NCBI GenBank assembly: GCA_019359245.1
Contig: JAHHHR010000017.1
Coordinates: 1 to 64,000, forward strand
DNA: 64,000 nt
From: Nostoc desertorum CM1-VF14
Lineage (GTDB): Bacteria > Cyanobacteriota > Cyanobacteriia > Cyanobacteriales > Nostocaceae
Direction: 5' to 3'
Shown here: positions 52,479-61,850 of the stretch, piece after piece
How positions within the stretch are numbered: the stretch's first letter is position 1
Layout of the letters: each line of letters opens with the position of its first letter
Translations under genes and position numbers: made by a program
Notes under the pieces: generated by a model
The model's input: the letters and a program-made list of their open reading frames with translations, nothing else
What the model was told of the DNA's origin: nothing
The model's database searches: none

Positions 52479-53588
52479 ATGTCAGAAAAATCCCTATTTT
52501 CTCAATGGTTACATTTATTTTGCCGGGTGACACTGTGTGGCTGTTCTACGTTTTTGGTCTTGGCTGCACCGACAATTACTAATTTTCCAGTTAGCAAGCT
52601 GCTAGCAGAAACCGCAATCTCTCAGGATCTCGAAGCAGCTAGCTTTTTCCAGCAAGGAGTCACGCGCTATAACCGTAAAGACTTACAGGGTGCGGAATAT
52701 GCATTTCGTCAAGCATTGCAGCGAGATCCTAGTCTGGAAGCAGCACGAAATTATCTAGGTAATATATTCGTGGAGCAAAATCGCCTGGATGTAGCTTTAC
52801 AAGAATATGCAGAGGTGATTAAAACTAATCCCAATTCTAGTGAAGCTTATTACAATTTGGGGTTAGTGCTGCATCGACAAGGAGAAAAAGACGCAGCGAT
52901 TACAGCTTATCGCCAGAGTCTTGTGATAGATGCCACAAGGGTAGCAGCGTTTTATAATATGGGTTTGGCGCTCTATGAACAAGGACAGCTTGAGGATGCG
53001 ATCGCAGCATACCAGCAAGCAATTAATTTAGATAGCAGCAACGCCAAGGCTTATTTTAACTTAGCGATCGCCTTGCAACAACAAGGTCAAATAGAGCCTG
53101 CGATCGCCACTTATCGCCAAGCCTTGCAGCTAGATCCTAAAAATGCCACAGCCTATAACAATATGGCAAATTTGCTAGCAATTCAAGGTCAAGCTTCTGA
53201 GGCTATTTCTGTTTATCGGCAAGCTATTCGCCTAAATCCTAAAAACGCATCGGTTTACCATAATTTGGGAATAACTTTATATAATCAGGGCGAGTTCAAG
53301 AAAGCTGGTGGAGTATTAAAACGTGCCCATAACGAATATCGTGAGCAAGGGAACATTGAACAAGCTGAAAAAATTGAGCAGCTAATGCAACAAATTGCCC
53401 AGAAGATTGGGCAACAGCAGTCTCAAACTAGTCAAACAGCTACTCCCTCTCAGACTCCAGACAACACAAGTAATGTAATACAAACACCAAAGACACAAAC
53501 GCCAAATCAACCAGAAACTCCAACCAACCCTGGCAATGTTCCTGTCATACTTGAACCACAGTCTACTTCAACGAGTCCCGGAAAATAA
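52479..53588 (+). CDS. Exported TPR protein
   Basis: 369 residues from ATG 52479; an earlier in-frame GTG at 52428 adds 17 doubtful residues. An N-terminal signal or anchor (CRVTLCGCSTFLVLAAP, about residues 14-30) is followed by about seven TPR units (AEYAFRQALQRDPSLEAARN, AYYNLGLVLHRQGEKDAAI, and so on). The C-terminal tail is low-complexity Gln/Thr/Pro (QTSQTATPSQTPDNTSN). It is probably periplasmic and protein-binding. The reading frame begins 89 bases after queA on the same strand, and a strong terminator follows. Confidence 0.85.
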   Translation: MSEKSLFSQWLHLFCRVTLCGCSTFLVLAAPTITNFPVSKLLAETAISQDLEAASFFQQGVTRYNRKDLQGAEYAFRQALQRDPSLEAARNYLGNIFVEQNRLDVALQEYAEVIKTNPNSSEAYYNLGLVLHRQGEKDAAITAYRQSLVIDATRVAAFYNMGLALYEQGQLEDAIAAYQQAINLDSSNAKAYFNLAIALQQQGQIEPAIATYRQALQLDPKNATAYNNMANLLAIQGQASEAISVYRQAIRLNPKNASVYHNLGITLYNQGEFKKAGGVLKRAHNEYREQGNIEQAEKIEQLMQQIAQKIGQQQSQTSQTATPSQTPDNTSNVIQTPKTQTPNQPETPTNPGNVPVILEPQSTSTSPGK

Positions 53589-53624
53589 AGAATTCAGAGT
53601 TAGGAATATAAAGAAGAAGTCATC

Positions 53625-53674
53625 CGCCAGTCATCAGGATTTAGCATAAATTCTGGCGACTGGCGTTTTTATTT
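53625..53674 (+). terminator. Intrinsic terminator after the TPR gene
   Basis: CGCCAGTC pairs with GACTGGCG (8 bp, 25-base loop) and is followed by TTTTTATTTT, 36 bases past the stop. The ktrA gene converges from the right. Confidence 0.8.
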
Positions 53675-53710
53675 TCCTTGATAGTTAATAGCTTCTAACT
53701 CCTAACTTTT

Positions 53711-54406
53711 TTAAATCGGTAAACGATTGATATCCTTGTTGCAACCAATAACTACCATTGCTGAACCACGCTCTAAACGCTTGGTGGGGTCAGGATTAAT
53801 TATAAATTTACCATCCTGGCTCACTGCTAGCAAATTTAAACCGTAGCGGTTACGAAGTTGAAGCTCAGTGATTGTTTTGTCGTGAAATTCATCAGGTACA
53901 ATCAACTCTACAATACTGTTATCTGGGTCTAGGTCAAACCGATCTAAGATTGCTGGTTTGGTAAGTGTACGCGCTAAGGCACAGCCCGCTTCATACTCAG
54001 GAAAAACAACATGATCTGCTCCGACTCGCCGCAACAGTTTACTATGAACTTCACTAGAAGCTTTGGCAACTACATGGGGTACACCAGCCTCTTTCACATT
54101 TAGGGTAGTTATGATGCTTTCTTGAACGTAGTTGCCAATCGCTACAATTACAGTATCAAATTCAAAAATTCCAGCTTCTTTGAGTGCGGCTGGTTCTGTA
54201 GAGTCTAGTTGCAAAGCATGATCAACTATTCCCTCAGTTAATGCTTCTGAAACCCGTTTTTCATCAATATCTGTTGCTAGCACTTGATAGCCAAAATTGT
54301 GCAGTGTAAAACAGACCGATCTACCAAAGCGACCTAACCCAATTACAGCAAACTGCTGGTTATCTTTACGTAAACTGCGAAAAAAACTTAATGATGACAG
54401 ATTCAC
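53711..54406 (-). CDS. ktrA: KtrA-type potassium channel regulatory subunit
   Basis: 231 residues with an RCK-N Rossmann domain (FAVIGLGRFGRSV, then DIDEKRV) binding NAD or ATP, and an RCK-C domain (LDPDNSIVELIVPDEF, GLNLLAVSQDG). It forms the cytoplasmic ring that gates the KtrB K+ channel. It follows ktrB (54585-55922) in the same orientation with a 178-base gap, a spacing larger than typical operons. The KtrE-like third subunit gene of cyanobacteria is not present in the window. Confidence 0.92.
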   Translation of the reverse strand: MNLSSLSFFRSLRKDNQQFAVIGLGRFGRSVCFTLHNFGYQVLATDIDEKRVSEALTEGIVDHALQLDSTEPAALKEAGIFEFDTVIVAIGNYVQESIITTLNVKEAGVPHVVAKASSEVHSKLLRRVGADHVVFPEYEAGCALARTLTKPAILDRFDLDPDNSIVELIVPDEFHDKTITELQLRNRYGLNLLAVSQDGKFIINPDPTKRLERGSAMVVIGCNKDINRLPI

Positions 54407-54584
54407 CGTTGTTATCCTTATTATGGCTCCCTGTATTTAGGGCAAAAAACGCTCATATAGCTTGAATTAAAAATTTTATTTTTTGCCTTCCAATGTATAT
54501 TTTATCAGTTTATTTGTTAGTCATTAGTCAGTTTTCAAGAATTATTCTCCTCTGCACTTGCTGATCCTTACTTCCTCTTCCTAA

Positions 54585-55922
54585 CTATCCCACGAGTAAG
54601 TTTTCTTCAGGATAGCGAATTCTGGTGGGGCGGGGGTCTCCTAGTATAGCGGACATCAGTAGTAAAATACCTACTCGTCCAACGTACATCGTGCCAATTA
54701 AAATGAGCTTTGCTGCTGGAGAAATACTGGGTGTAATGCCTGTAGAAAGCCCTACAGTGGCGAAGGCTGATACAACTTCAAACAAAATTTTAATAAAATC
54801 TAATGTTGGATCTGTGAGGCTTATTAAGATCGTAGCTAAAATCAGGGTCGCTACTGAACCCACCAACACACCCACAGCTTTCAAAATTAAAGATGTTGCT
54901 ATCTTGCGATCATATAATAAAACTTCTTCTTTCCCCTGGAGAATAGTTTTAGTGCAACTGGTTAGAACTCTCAAGGTTGTTGTTTTTAGCCCTCCTCCTG
55001 TACCACCTGGACTTGCACCAAGAAACATTAGCGCAATCGTAATAAATAGACCAGCAGTGGTCATTTTGCCAATATCGATGGTGTTAAAACCAGCAGTTCT
55101 AGGAGTAACGGATTGGAACCAAGCTACTAATATTTGGTCACGTAAATTTAAAGAACCAAATGTTTCAGGGTTTCTTATCTCTATACAGAAAAAAGCAATA
55201 AATCCTATTAGTAATAAGATAACAGTTGTGCTGGTTGCAACTTTAAAGTCTAGAGAAAATCTTGGGGTTTTAATAGATTGTTTTAAAAGATGATCGCGCA
55301 ACCAAAAGTACATTTCTAAAATTACTTGATACCCAATTCCTCCAAAGATAATTAGTATTGTAATAGTGAAGACTACTAAGAAGGATGACTGATAACCAAT
55401 TAAGTTATCTTTAAATAAACTAAAACCAGCATTATTCCAAGAATTGATACTATGAAAAATTGCTAACCAAAGTCCTTTACTCCATCCATACTCAGGAACG
55501 AAAGCTGGTAGAAGTAAAAATATACCTGTAATTTCAAAAATTAAAGTGGTAGCAATAATTGAACGGATAACTTGGGCGCTACCACTCATTCCCGGTCGGT
55601 CTAAAGCTTGTTGAATCGCTATTTTTTGCCGCATATCAAACCTACGACCAATGAGCAAAATCAGAAATGTGGTAGTTGTCATGTAGCCCAAACCGCCAAT
55701 CTGAACTAATAGTGCAATAAACAACTGGCCCCAAAAAGAAAAATAAGTACCAGGATCAACTACTGATAAACCTGTGACACAAACTGCTGATGTGGAGGTG
55801 AATAATGCCACAATCAGGTCATTCCAGGTACCATTGCTAGTCGAGAAAGGCATCATCAACAGGATAGTACCTACAGTGATGACAGCTAGAAATCCCAAAC
55901 AAATTGTACGAGCAACAGTCAT
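54585..55922 (-). CDS. ktrB: KtrB-type K+ uptake channel subunit
   Basis: 445 residues with about ten hydrophobic segments and four selectivity-filter-like pore loops (TSTSAVCVTGLSV, FHSINSWNNAGFSLF, SVTPRTAGFNTIDIG, VSAFATVGLSTGITP). Belongs to the Trk/Ktr/HKT superfamily. It transports K+ (Na+-dependent in cyanobacteria) across the plasma membrane and works with KtrA, whose gene follows. The initiation at 55922 is an ATG before a short MTVARTICLGFLAV helix. Confidence 0.92.
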   Translation of the reverse strand: MTVARTICLGFLAVITVGTILLMMPFSTSNGTWNDLIVALFTSTSAVCVTGLSVVDPGTYFSFWGQLFIALLVQIGGLGYMTTTTFLILLIGRRFDMRQKIAIQQALDRPGMSGSAQVIRSIIATTLIFEITGIFLLLPAFVPEYGWSKGLWLAIFHSINSWNNAGFSLFKDNLIGYQSSFLVVFTITILIIFGGIGYQVILEMYFWLRDHLLKQSIKTPRFSLDFKVATSTTVILLLIGFIAFFCIEIRNPETFGSLNLRDQILVAWFQSVTPRTAGFNTIDIGKMTTAGLFITIALMFLGASPGGTGGGLKTTTLRVLTSCTKTILQGKEEVLLYDRKIATSLILKAVGVLVGSVATLILATILISLTDPTLDFIKILFEVVSAFATVGLSTGITPSISPAAKLILIGTMYVGRVGILLLMSAILGDPRPTRIRYPEENLLVG

Positions 55923-56158
55923 AATTAATTGAAAAGTGAAAATTCAAAAACTCAATCATGCTAGGCATCCCAGATGTTTCTGAGATGCAAATAAGAGCAA
56001 AGGTAGTTTATTAAGGTAAGGTCAGTAAATTTTCCAGGGAAGAAAAACCGGAGTTTATTATCCCTGCAAACCAAAAGACCCTATTTTAATTAAAAACACA
56101 CATGGTAGCCTAATGTGTATGTTTTTTTATTCGGCTTTGTCTTAACACTGCTTTTTTC

Positions 56159-57001
56159 ATGAGTGCAACACTTTACCAGCAAATCCAGCAATTTTACGAT
56201 GCTTCCTCTGGTCTGTGGGAACAGATTTGGGGCGAACATATGCACCACGGCTATTACGGTGCTGATGGTACCCAGACAAAAGACCGCCGTCAGGCTCAAA
56301 TTGATTTAATCGAAGAACTGCTCAATTGGGCAGGAGTACAAGCAGCAGACAATATCCTAGATGTGGGTTGTGGCATTGGTGGCAGTTCTTTATACCTAGC
56401 GCAAAAGTTTAATGCTAAGGCTACAGGGATTACACTGAGTCCTGTACAAGCCGCCAGAGCAACAGAACGCGCAATGGAAGCTAATTTGAGTCTGAGAACA
56501 CAGTTCCAGGTCGCAAATGCTCAAGCAATGCCCTTTGCTGACGATTCTTTTGACTTGGTTTGGTCGCTGGAAAGTGGCGAACATATGCCAGATAAAACCA
56601 AGTTTCTCCAGGAGTGCTACCGGGTGTTGAAGCCTGGTGGCAAGTTAATTATGGTGACTTGGTGTCATCGACCAACTGATGAATCCCCACTAACGCCTGA
56701 TGAAGAAAAGCATTTGCAGGATATTTATCGGGTGTATTGTTTGCCTTATGTGATTTCTTTGCCAGAGTACGAAGCGATCGCACGTCAACTACCATTAAAC
56801 AATATCCGCACTGCTGATTGGTCGCAGGCTGTCGCCCCCTTTTGGAATGTAGTCATTGATTCCGCATTCACTCCCCAAGCGTTTTGGGGCTTACTAAATG
56901 CTGGTTGGACTACCATCCAAGGGGCATTATCTCTGGGATTAATGCGTCGCGGTTATCAGCGTGGGCTAATTCGGTTTGGCTTATTGTGCGGCAATAAGTA
57001 A
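56159..57001 (+). CDS. vte4: Gamma-tocopherol methyltransferase-type SAM methyltransferase
   Basis: 280 residues. The N-terminus (QQFYDASSGLWEQIWGEHM, then HHGYYGADG) is distinctive of tocopherol C-methyltransferases. The SAM site is ILDVGCGIGGSSLYLA, then VANAQAMPFADDSFDLVWSL. It methylates gamma- to alpha-tocopherol in the membrane. Cyanobacteria carry similar enzymes acting on MPBQ or other quinols; the HHGYYG start favours tocopherol. The gene is isolated, preceded by an AT-rich promoter region. Confidence 0.85.
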   Translation: MSATLYQQIQQFYDASSGLWEQIWGEHMHHGYYGADGTQTKDRRQAQIDLIEELLNWAGVQAADNILDVGCGIGGSSLYLAQKFNAKATGITLSPVQAARATERAMEANLSLRTQFQVANAQAMPFADDSFDLVWSLESGEHMPDKTKFLQECYRVLKPGGKLIMVTWCHRPTDESPLTPDEEKHLQDIYRVYCLPYVISLPEYEAIARQLPLNNIRTADWSQAVAPFWNVVIDSAFTPQAFWGLLNAGWTTIQGALSLGLMRRGYQRGLIRFGLLCGNK

Positions 57002-57126
57002 AAACGCACGGCTGCCCTATCCCCTTAAAGGACTTCCAACTAAAAAATAATGAATCGTTTTGGAAAGCAGGGGGAAAAAAATTAGAAGCAGTTTAATGCC
57101 AATTGCTTTCTCATTGTAATATTTGA

Positions 57127-57350
57127 GCAAGCAAAAAGGCATATTGCTTTCTCAAAATGCTTGATTACTGTCTCATTTCGGTAGATTTAGCAAGCAAAAA
57201 GACATATTGCTTTCTCAAAATGCTTGATTGCTTTCTCATTTCAGTAGATTTAGCAAGCAAAAAGGCATATTGCTTTCTCAAAATGCTTGATTGCTTTCTC
57301 ATTTCGGTAGATCACGCACTCATTTTAGTATTTTCCGCAAGTAAACAACA
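57127..57350. repeat. 63-bp tandem repeat, three and a half copies, sister of the 7.9 kb array
   Basis: GCAAGCAAAAA starts at 57127, 57190 and 57253, each followed by GGCATATTGCTTTCTCAAAAT (or GACAT variant) and TTGCTTTCTCATTTCGGTAGA. The last unit diverges to TTTTAGTATTTTCCGCAAG. The blocks GCTTTCTCATTTCGGT and TTTTCCGCAAG recur at 7859-8044. Confidence 0.85.
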
Positions 57351-57494
57351 CTTTGTTTCTAATTTGAGTAATTTACGCAGTAGCGATCGCTGATATTTTA
57401 ATTCCTTTAAGCGTTAAAGACTTAGAATTAGTTTGGTATACTCGCTAAAATTACATTCTAATAAAATTAAATTTCTCATTTTTGAATTTCTGAA

Positions 57495-58274
57495 ATGCCA
57501 CTCGAACTGCAAAACCTCACAGGCGGTTACACCTTAGTACCAATTGTTCAAAATATTAACCTGACTCTGCAAACAGGAGAATGGTTGAGTTTAGTTGGTG
57601 CTAATGGCTCAGGTAAATCTACTTTACTCAAATTGCTGAGTCGTATTCTTTCCCCACAGCAAGGAATAGTGCTACTTGATGGCAAAGCAATTCACTCTCA
57701 ACCTCCAAATGTAGTTGCACAGAAACTGGCATTATTACCGCAACAACAAACGGTTCCGGTTGGCTTAACAGTGCGACAATTAGTAAGCTTAGGACGCACG
57801 CCACATCAACCGTGGTGGCAATGGGAATTAAACGCCCAAGATTGGGCCAAAGTGGAAGCTGCAATTGAAAAGACACAGCTAGAAAAATTTAGCGATCGCT
57901 TAGTCGAACAACTCTCAGGTGGTGAAAGACAACGGGCTTTTTTAGCCCTGGCACTAGCGCAAGAGCCAAAAATTTTACTATTAGATGAACCTACAACTTT
58001 TTTAGATATTAACTATCAACTGCAACTATTGGAACTACTTAAAGAACTAAATCAGCAGCAGGGATTAACTATTATCACAGTTTTACACGAATTGAATTTG
58101 GCAGCACGGTATAGCTCTCGTATTGCATTATTAAAACAGGGTCATCTTTGGGAAGTTGGTACGCCTGAACAAGTTCTGACACCAAATGCGATCGCCCAAG
58201 TATTTGGTGTGGAATCTGTGATTATTCATACACCTGTTGGGTTACAAGTTTGTGCTATTTCTGCTGTGTCATGA
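57495..58274 (+). CDS. ABC transporter ATPase, Fe3+-siderophore type (FecE/FhuC-like)
   Basis: 259 residues. Walker A GANGSGKSTLLKLL, signature LSGGERQRAFLAL, Walker B KILLLDEPTTFLDI and the switch His in TVLHELNLA are all intact. The GLTVRQLVSLGRTPH segment is characteristic of siderophore or haem importer ATPases. No permease gene is adjacent on the left, so the import complex must be encoded elsewhere. It lies after the 63-bp array. Confidence 0.88.
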   Translation: MPLELQNLTGGYTLVPIVQNINLTLQTGEWLSLVGANGSGKSTLLKLLSRILSPQQGIVLLDGKAIHSQPPNVVAQKLALLPQQQTVPVGLTVRQLVSLGRTPHQPWWQWELNAQDWAKVEAAIEKTQLEKFSDRLVEQLSGGERQRAFLALALAQEPKILLLDEPTTFLDINYQLQLLELLKELNQQQGLTIITVLHELNLAARYSSRIALLKQGHLWEVGTPEQVLTPNAIAQVFGVESVIIHTPVGLQVCAISAVS

Positions 58275-58371
58275 TAAATGGATTACTTTTCTGACCAGAG
58301 TTTGGCACCTTTTTATTACTTCTGTACAAGTCCGCCAAATATACTCTTACAAATGTCTTAGTTAGGAATAT

Positions 58372-59031
58372 TTATCGACGAACTAACTTATCAATAACTT
58401 TGTTATTATCCATAACTGGTTGGTCAGCATTGAAAGCTTTGTTAACAATAACTCGCTTAGGTGATTGAGCGCCATTCTGGACGTACAGTCCTGGCAATAC
58501 ACTCACTTTGCTTTCTTTACCTTCAGGCACTAGACTTACTTTAAGCTCATGGAGAACTTGCTGTTGTTCTTTGATAATTTGGGTCAGTTCGTTTAGTTTT
58601 TGAGTGTGTAAATCATCCAATTTTTGATGTAGCAGTTCGATATTTTGTCCAGCTTTCAAATTCACCTGATGATCAATTTCGGCATTTCTCCGATCAGTAT
58701 CAGACTGGCGGTTTTGGCTCATCAAGACAACTGGCGCTGTATAGGCTGAGGCAAATGAAAACACTAAATTGAGCATCATGAACGGTGATTGATCCCAGTG
58801 GGGAACCCCAGGCATTGAGTTTATACCAACCCACCCAGCTAAAACAACGCTTTGCCCAATCAGAAATCCCCAAGAACCCACTTTCATGGCTAATTTATCA
58901 GCAATGCGTTGTCCGCGAGTCAGTGGTTCAGTGGAAATGTTTTGGGCTGCTGGTTGTATCTCCACAATTTGAGGTTTTTGAACTACTTTTACATCAATAT
59001 TGTTGGACGATACTTTTTTTAATGGATTCAT
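58372..59031 (-). CDS. DUF1003 membrane protein
   Basis: 219 residues from ATG 59031, which has AAAGGTGC upstream; an ATG at 59109 extends into low-quality sequence. DUF1003 is recognised by GSWGFLIGQSVVLAGWVGIN and DQSPFMMLNLVFSFASAYTA, with two membrane helices, then MSQNRQSDTDRRNAEID. It is followed by a coiled-coil (LHQKLDDLHTQKLNEL) that is probably cytoplasmic. Function is unknown. Confidence 0.88.
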   Translation of the reverse strand: MNPLKKVSSNNIDVKVVQKPQIVEIQPAAQNISTEPLTRGQRIADKLAMKVGSWGFLIGQSVVLAGWVGINSMPGVPHWDQSPFMMLNLVFSFASAYTAPVVLMSQNRQSDTDRRNAEIDHQVNLKAGQNIELLHQKLDDLHTQKLNELTQIIKEQQQVLHELKVSLVPEGKESKVSVLPGLYVQNGAQSPKRVIVNKAFNADQPVMDNNKVIDKLVRR

Positions 59032-59205
59032 GTTGCACCTTTTGGCGTTATTTATGTCTGTGTTTACCCTGATGACTTTTAATGTACGCTGGTTGAACGA
59101 TAGAAGCAAATATTGTTAGTTTTCAAAACGATAAACAAAAATAATGAATAGATTTCTAAAGCTTCATAGTATGTATGCCAAGCTAGCAAAAACATTTATC
59201 TAAAC

Positions 59206-59246
59206 ACTTGGATACCCCATCTTGTCAAAGTATGGAGTATCCAAGT
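59206..59246 (-). terminator. 15-bp hairpin after the GIY-YIG gene
   Basis: ACTTGGATACCCCAT faces ATGGAGTATCCAAGT (one mismatch) with an 11-base loop, 31 bases past the stop on the minus strand. AT-rich sequence follows. Confidence 0.65.
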
Positions 59247-59277
59247 GAGGAAATAACGAGAGGACTGAACACTCATC

Positions 59278-59940
59278 CTAAGACTTGGTTTCTTGTGTCT
59301 GCGCGTCGATAATTACACTCCAGTCATCATTTGTCACAGCAGCTTCAAGTTGACGCTGACGTTCGGCTATACTCGCATCTATTGTTTCTGACTCTTTAGA
59401 GAGGGTTGTATCAGCCATTGCTTTCCGCAGTTTTAGCTTTTTCTCCTCGTAGCCTTGACGTTCTGCCTCTGACATTACCGCCTTTGCAGCTTCGCCTACT
59501 GTGCTAGCCCACATTTCGCAATCAGTTGCATTACCAGGTGGTGTACTTTCGAGTTCTGCTATCCACGCATCTCGCAAATCTTCCATTTCTTGACGCTTGG
59601 GAAACTTGAATGCTTGCACCCGCACAAAAGCACACTTTTGCTGACCATTTTGGGTGATATGACTGTTTAGGGAAAGCAACACATTCCGAGAATAGCCGAT
59701 GTACTGCGTGTGGCGTTCTGCGTCTAATACTGAGTAAACACCTGCGATTTTAGCGTTTTGAGCAGTTGTACTCCAAGTCTCAAGGTCAATGATTTCAGTA
59801 CCATTATTTGCCAGTTCAGGGGTTATACTCACCTCAGTGGCGGTGTGTTCGTCGTCGGAACTATACAAAAATTCATGTAGCCCACGGTGGTTTATGGGGA
59901 CATTTTGATGTTCAATTGGCGGGTTGTGCTGAGTTTCCAT
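59278..59940 (-). CDS. GIY-YIG domain protein with altered active site
   Basis: 220 residues. GVY (67-69) and YIG (80-82) mark a GIY-YIG fold in IAGVYSVLDAERHTQYIGYS. In family nucleases a catalytic Arg lies about eight residues after YIG, but here the segment is RNVLLSLNSH, so Ser appears at that position and activity is doubtful. The rest is a helical C-terminus (AERQGYEEKKLKLRKAMAD) that may form a coil. It is probably a cyanobacterial lineage of non-canonical GIY-YIG proteins. Confidence 0.8.
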   Translation of the reverse strand: METQHNPPIEHQNVPINHRGLHEFLYSSDDEHTATEVSITPELANNGTEIIDLETWSTTAQNAKIAGVYSVLDAERHTQYIGYSRNVLLSLNSHITQNGQQKCAFVRVQAFKFPKRQEMEDLRDAWIAELESTPPGNATDCEMWASTVGEAAKAVMSEAERQGYEEKKLKLRKAMADTTLSKESETIDASIAERQRQLEAAVTNDDWSVIIDAQTQETKS

Positions 59941-60062
59941 TGTCGTTTATCTCTGAGTTATTACAGCAGATTGAAAATATATGCCTTTAGAATATTGAAG
60001 CTTAAATTTACTCACATCCCCAAATTCTTGCTGACAAAGCGAAAACAACTATTAGACCTTAT

Positions 60063-60992
60063 ATGAATCAATTGACACCTAAAAATTGGATATTCATCAA
60101 ACAGCGACTTACCCCCTATTTATTTTTACTACCAGCCTTAGTTCTTTTGGCGTTAACAGTCTTTTTGCCTGCGCTGCAAGCGTTTTACCTCAGCTTTACT
60201 AGCTATGAAGATATAGTTCAGCCGCCACAATGGATAGGTTTCGCCAACTTCTTTAAACTTTGGAAGGATGCAGTTTTTTGGAAAACTTTGGAAAACACTT
60301 TTTTATATCTTGTGGGTGTAGTCCCAATTTTAGTAATTGCTCCTCTAGTGCTGGCAATTTTAGTAAATCAGAAACTGCGGGGGATGAATTGGTTTAGATC
60401 CGCATACTACGCCCCAGTGGTAATTTCAATGGTGGTTGCGGGAATAGCTTGGAAATGGCTGTATGCAGAAAACGGATTACTGAATCAGTTCCTGAAAGCT
60501 TTGGGCCTTTTTCCAGAAGGTATTCCTTGGCTAACTAGCCCAGCAAAAATTTTTGGCATTGTACCAATTTCTCTTGCCAGCGTCATGGCTGTCACGGTGT
60601 GGAAGGGGCTAGGCTACTACATGGTGATTTATTTAGCGGGGTTGCAATCAATTCCTGCTGATGTTTACGAAGCTGCTGCGATCGATGGCTCTGATGGTAT
60701 CAGCAAACATTGGGATATTACCATACCTTTGATGAAGCCATATTTAGCACTAGTGGCTGTGATTTCGGCTATTTCTGCCACCAAAGTGTTTGAAGAAGTC
60801 TACATTATGACGCAAGGGGGGCCACTCAGTAGCTCGAAAACGATTGTTTATTATCTATATGAGCAAGCTTTTGGCAACTTGGAAATTAGCTATGCTTGTA
60901 CAATTGGTTTAGTGCTATTTTTAATAATTTTAGGATTATCAATTTTGCGATTAGTTATCAATCAAGAGGGAGGAGATAATATCACCATTTAA
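60063..60992 (+). CDS. ABC sugar transporter permease (MalF/LacF/UgpA-like)
   Basis: 309 residues and about six membrane helices. The EAA loop (DVYEAAAIDGSDGISKHWDI, then TIPLMKP) and FYLSFTSYED identify a carbohydrate permease of the binding-protein-dependent family. A second (MalG-like) permease and the ATPase are missing here. The downstream gene is an unrelated Rpn protein. It might serve a family 1 binding protein such as the one at 41358, though no link is shown. Confidence 0.88.
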   Translation: MNQLTPKNWIFIKQRLTPYLFLLPALVLLALTVFLPALQAFYLSFTSYEDIVQPPQWIGFANFFKLWKDAVFWKTLENTFLYLVGVVPILVIAPLVLAILVNQKLRGMNWFRSAYYAPVVISMVVAGIAWKWLYAENGLLNQFLKALGLFPEGIPWLTSPAKIFGIVPISLASVMAVTVWKGLGYYMVIYLAGLQSIPADVYEAAAIDGSDGISKHWDITIPLMKPYLALVAVISAISATKVFEEVYIMTQGGPLSSSKTIVYYLYEQAFGNLEISYACTIGLVLFLIILGLSILRLVINQEGGDNITI

Positions 60993-61036
60993 TATTTAAT
61001 TATAAATATACTCAAATATTTCAACATCCAGAGTGC

Positions 61037-61828
61037 ATGAAAACAGACACTATTTTTTACACTTTATTTCAAACTCTCCCAGGTGTCTTGTTTGAACTTC
61101 TGGAACAATCTGAATCCCTGGCGTTGCACTACCAATTTACCTCGGTAGAAATAAAAGAATTAGCACGTCGTATCGATGGTTTATTCCTACCCAAACCTGA
61201 CTTTCCAGAAGACATAATCTATTTTGTTGAGGTACAGTTTCAGCGCGATGACGATATTTACTGGAGAATAATAACAGAAGCTTTCCTGTATATAAATCAA
61301 TATAAACCTCAACGTCGCTGGCAAGCAGTATTACTTTTTGCTCAACGCAGCCTCGATCCAGGAGTACCATTCATCTATCAAACATCATTAAATCAACAGC
61401 AAATTCGAATAATTTATTTAGACGAGTTAGATGATGTACCATCATCTTCGATTGGGCTAGGCGTGATTAAGTTAGTCGTTGCAACAGAAGATAAAGCCGT
61501 ACAGCAAGCGAAAAACTTGATCAATCAAGTACAGCAAACGGATGAAGCTAACCGTAGTAATCTTTTAGAATTAGTAGAGAGAATGCTTATCTATAAATTT
61601 GTAAACAAAACTCAGCAGGAGTTGGAAGCGATGTTTGGATTAACCGATTGGAGACAAACTAAATTTTACCAGGAAGTAAAAGAAGAAACAAAGTTGGAGA
61701 CTATACCCCGTCTGCTTAAGTTTGGTTTAAGTATAGAGCAAATCGCTCAAGCATTAGAATTAGATGTTAACCAGGTACGACAAGCTATTGAGAAGCAAGG
61801 AGAAGAGGGAACAGAAAGTAATTCGTAA
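61037..61828 (+). CDS. Rpn/DUF2887-type protein (intact)
   Basis: 263 residues: MKTDTIFYTLFQTLPGVLFE, RRIDGLFLPK, IIYFVEVQFQRDDDIYWRI (acidic ExQ core of the PD-(D/E)XK-like fold), QYKPQRRWQAVLLFAQ. The C-terminus (YKFVNKTQQELEAMFGL, then SIEQIAQALEL) is the full version of the fragment at 34700-34945. It is a common repeated cyanobacterial family of unknown biochemical role. The sugar permease ends 44 bases upstream. Confidence 0.85.
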   Translation: MKTDTIFYTLFQTLPGVLFELLEQSESLALHYQFTSVEIKELARRIDGLFLPKPDFPEDIIYFVEVQFQRDDDIYWRIITEAFLYINQYKPQRRWQAVLLFAQRSLDPGVPFIYQTSLNQQQIRIIYLDELDDVPSSSIGLGVIKLVVATEDKAVQQAKNLINQVQQTDEANRSNLLELVERMLIYKFVNKTQQELEAMFGLTDWRQTKFYQEVKEETKLETIPRLLKFGLSIEQIAQALELDVNQVRQAIEKQGEEGTESNS

Positions 61829-61850
61829 TTTCCAATTTTAAGAGATTTAT

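Noticed and set aside
57127..57350. CRISPR-like array
   Set aside because: Same reasons: direct tandem repeats without spacers.
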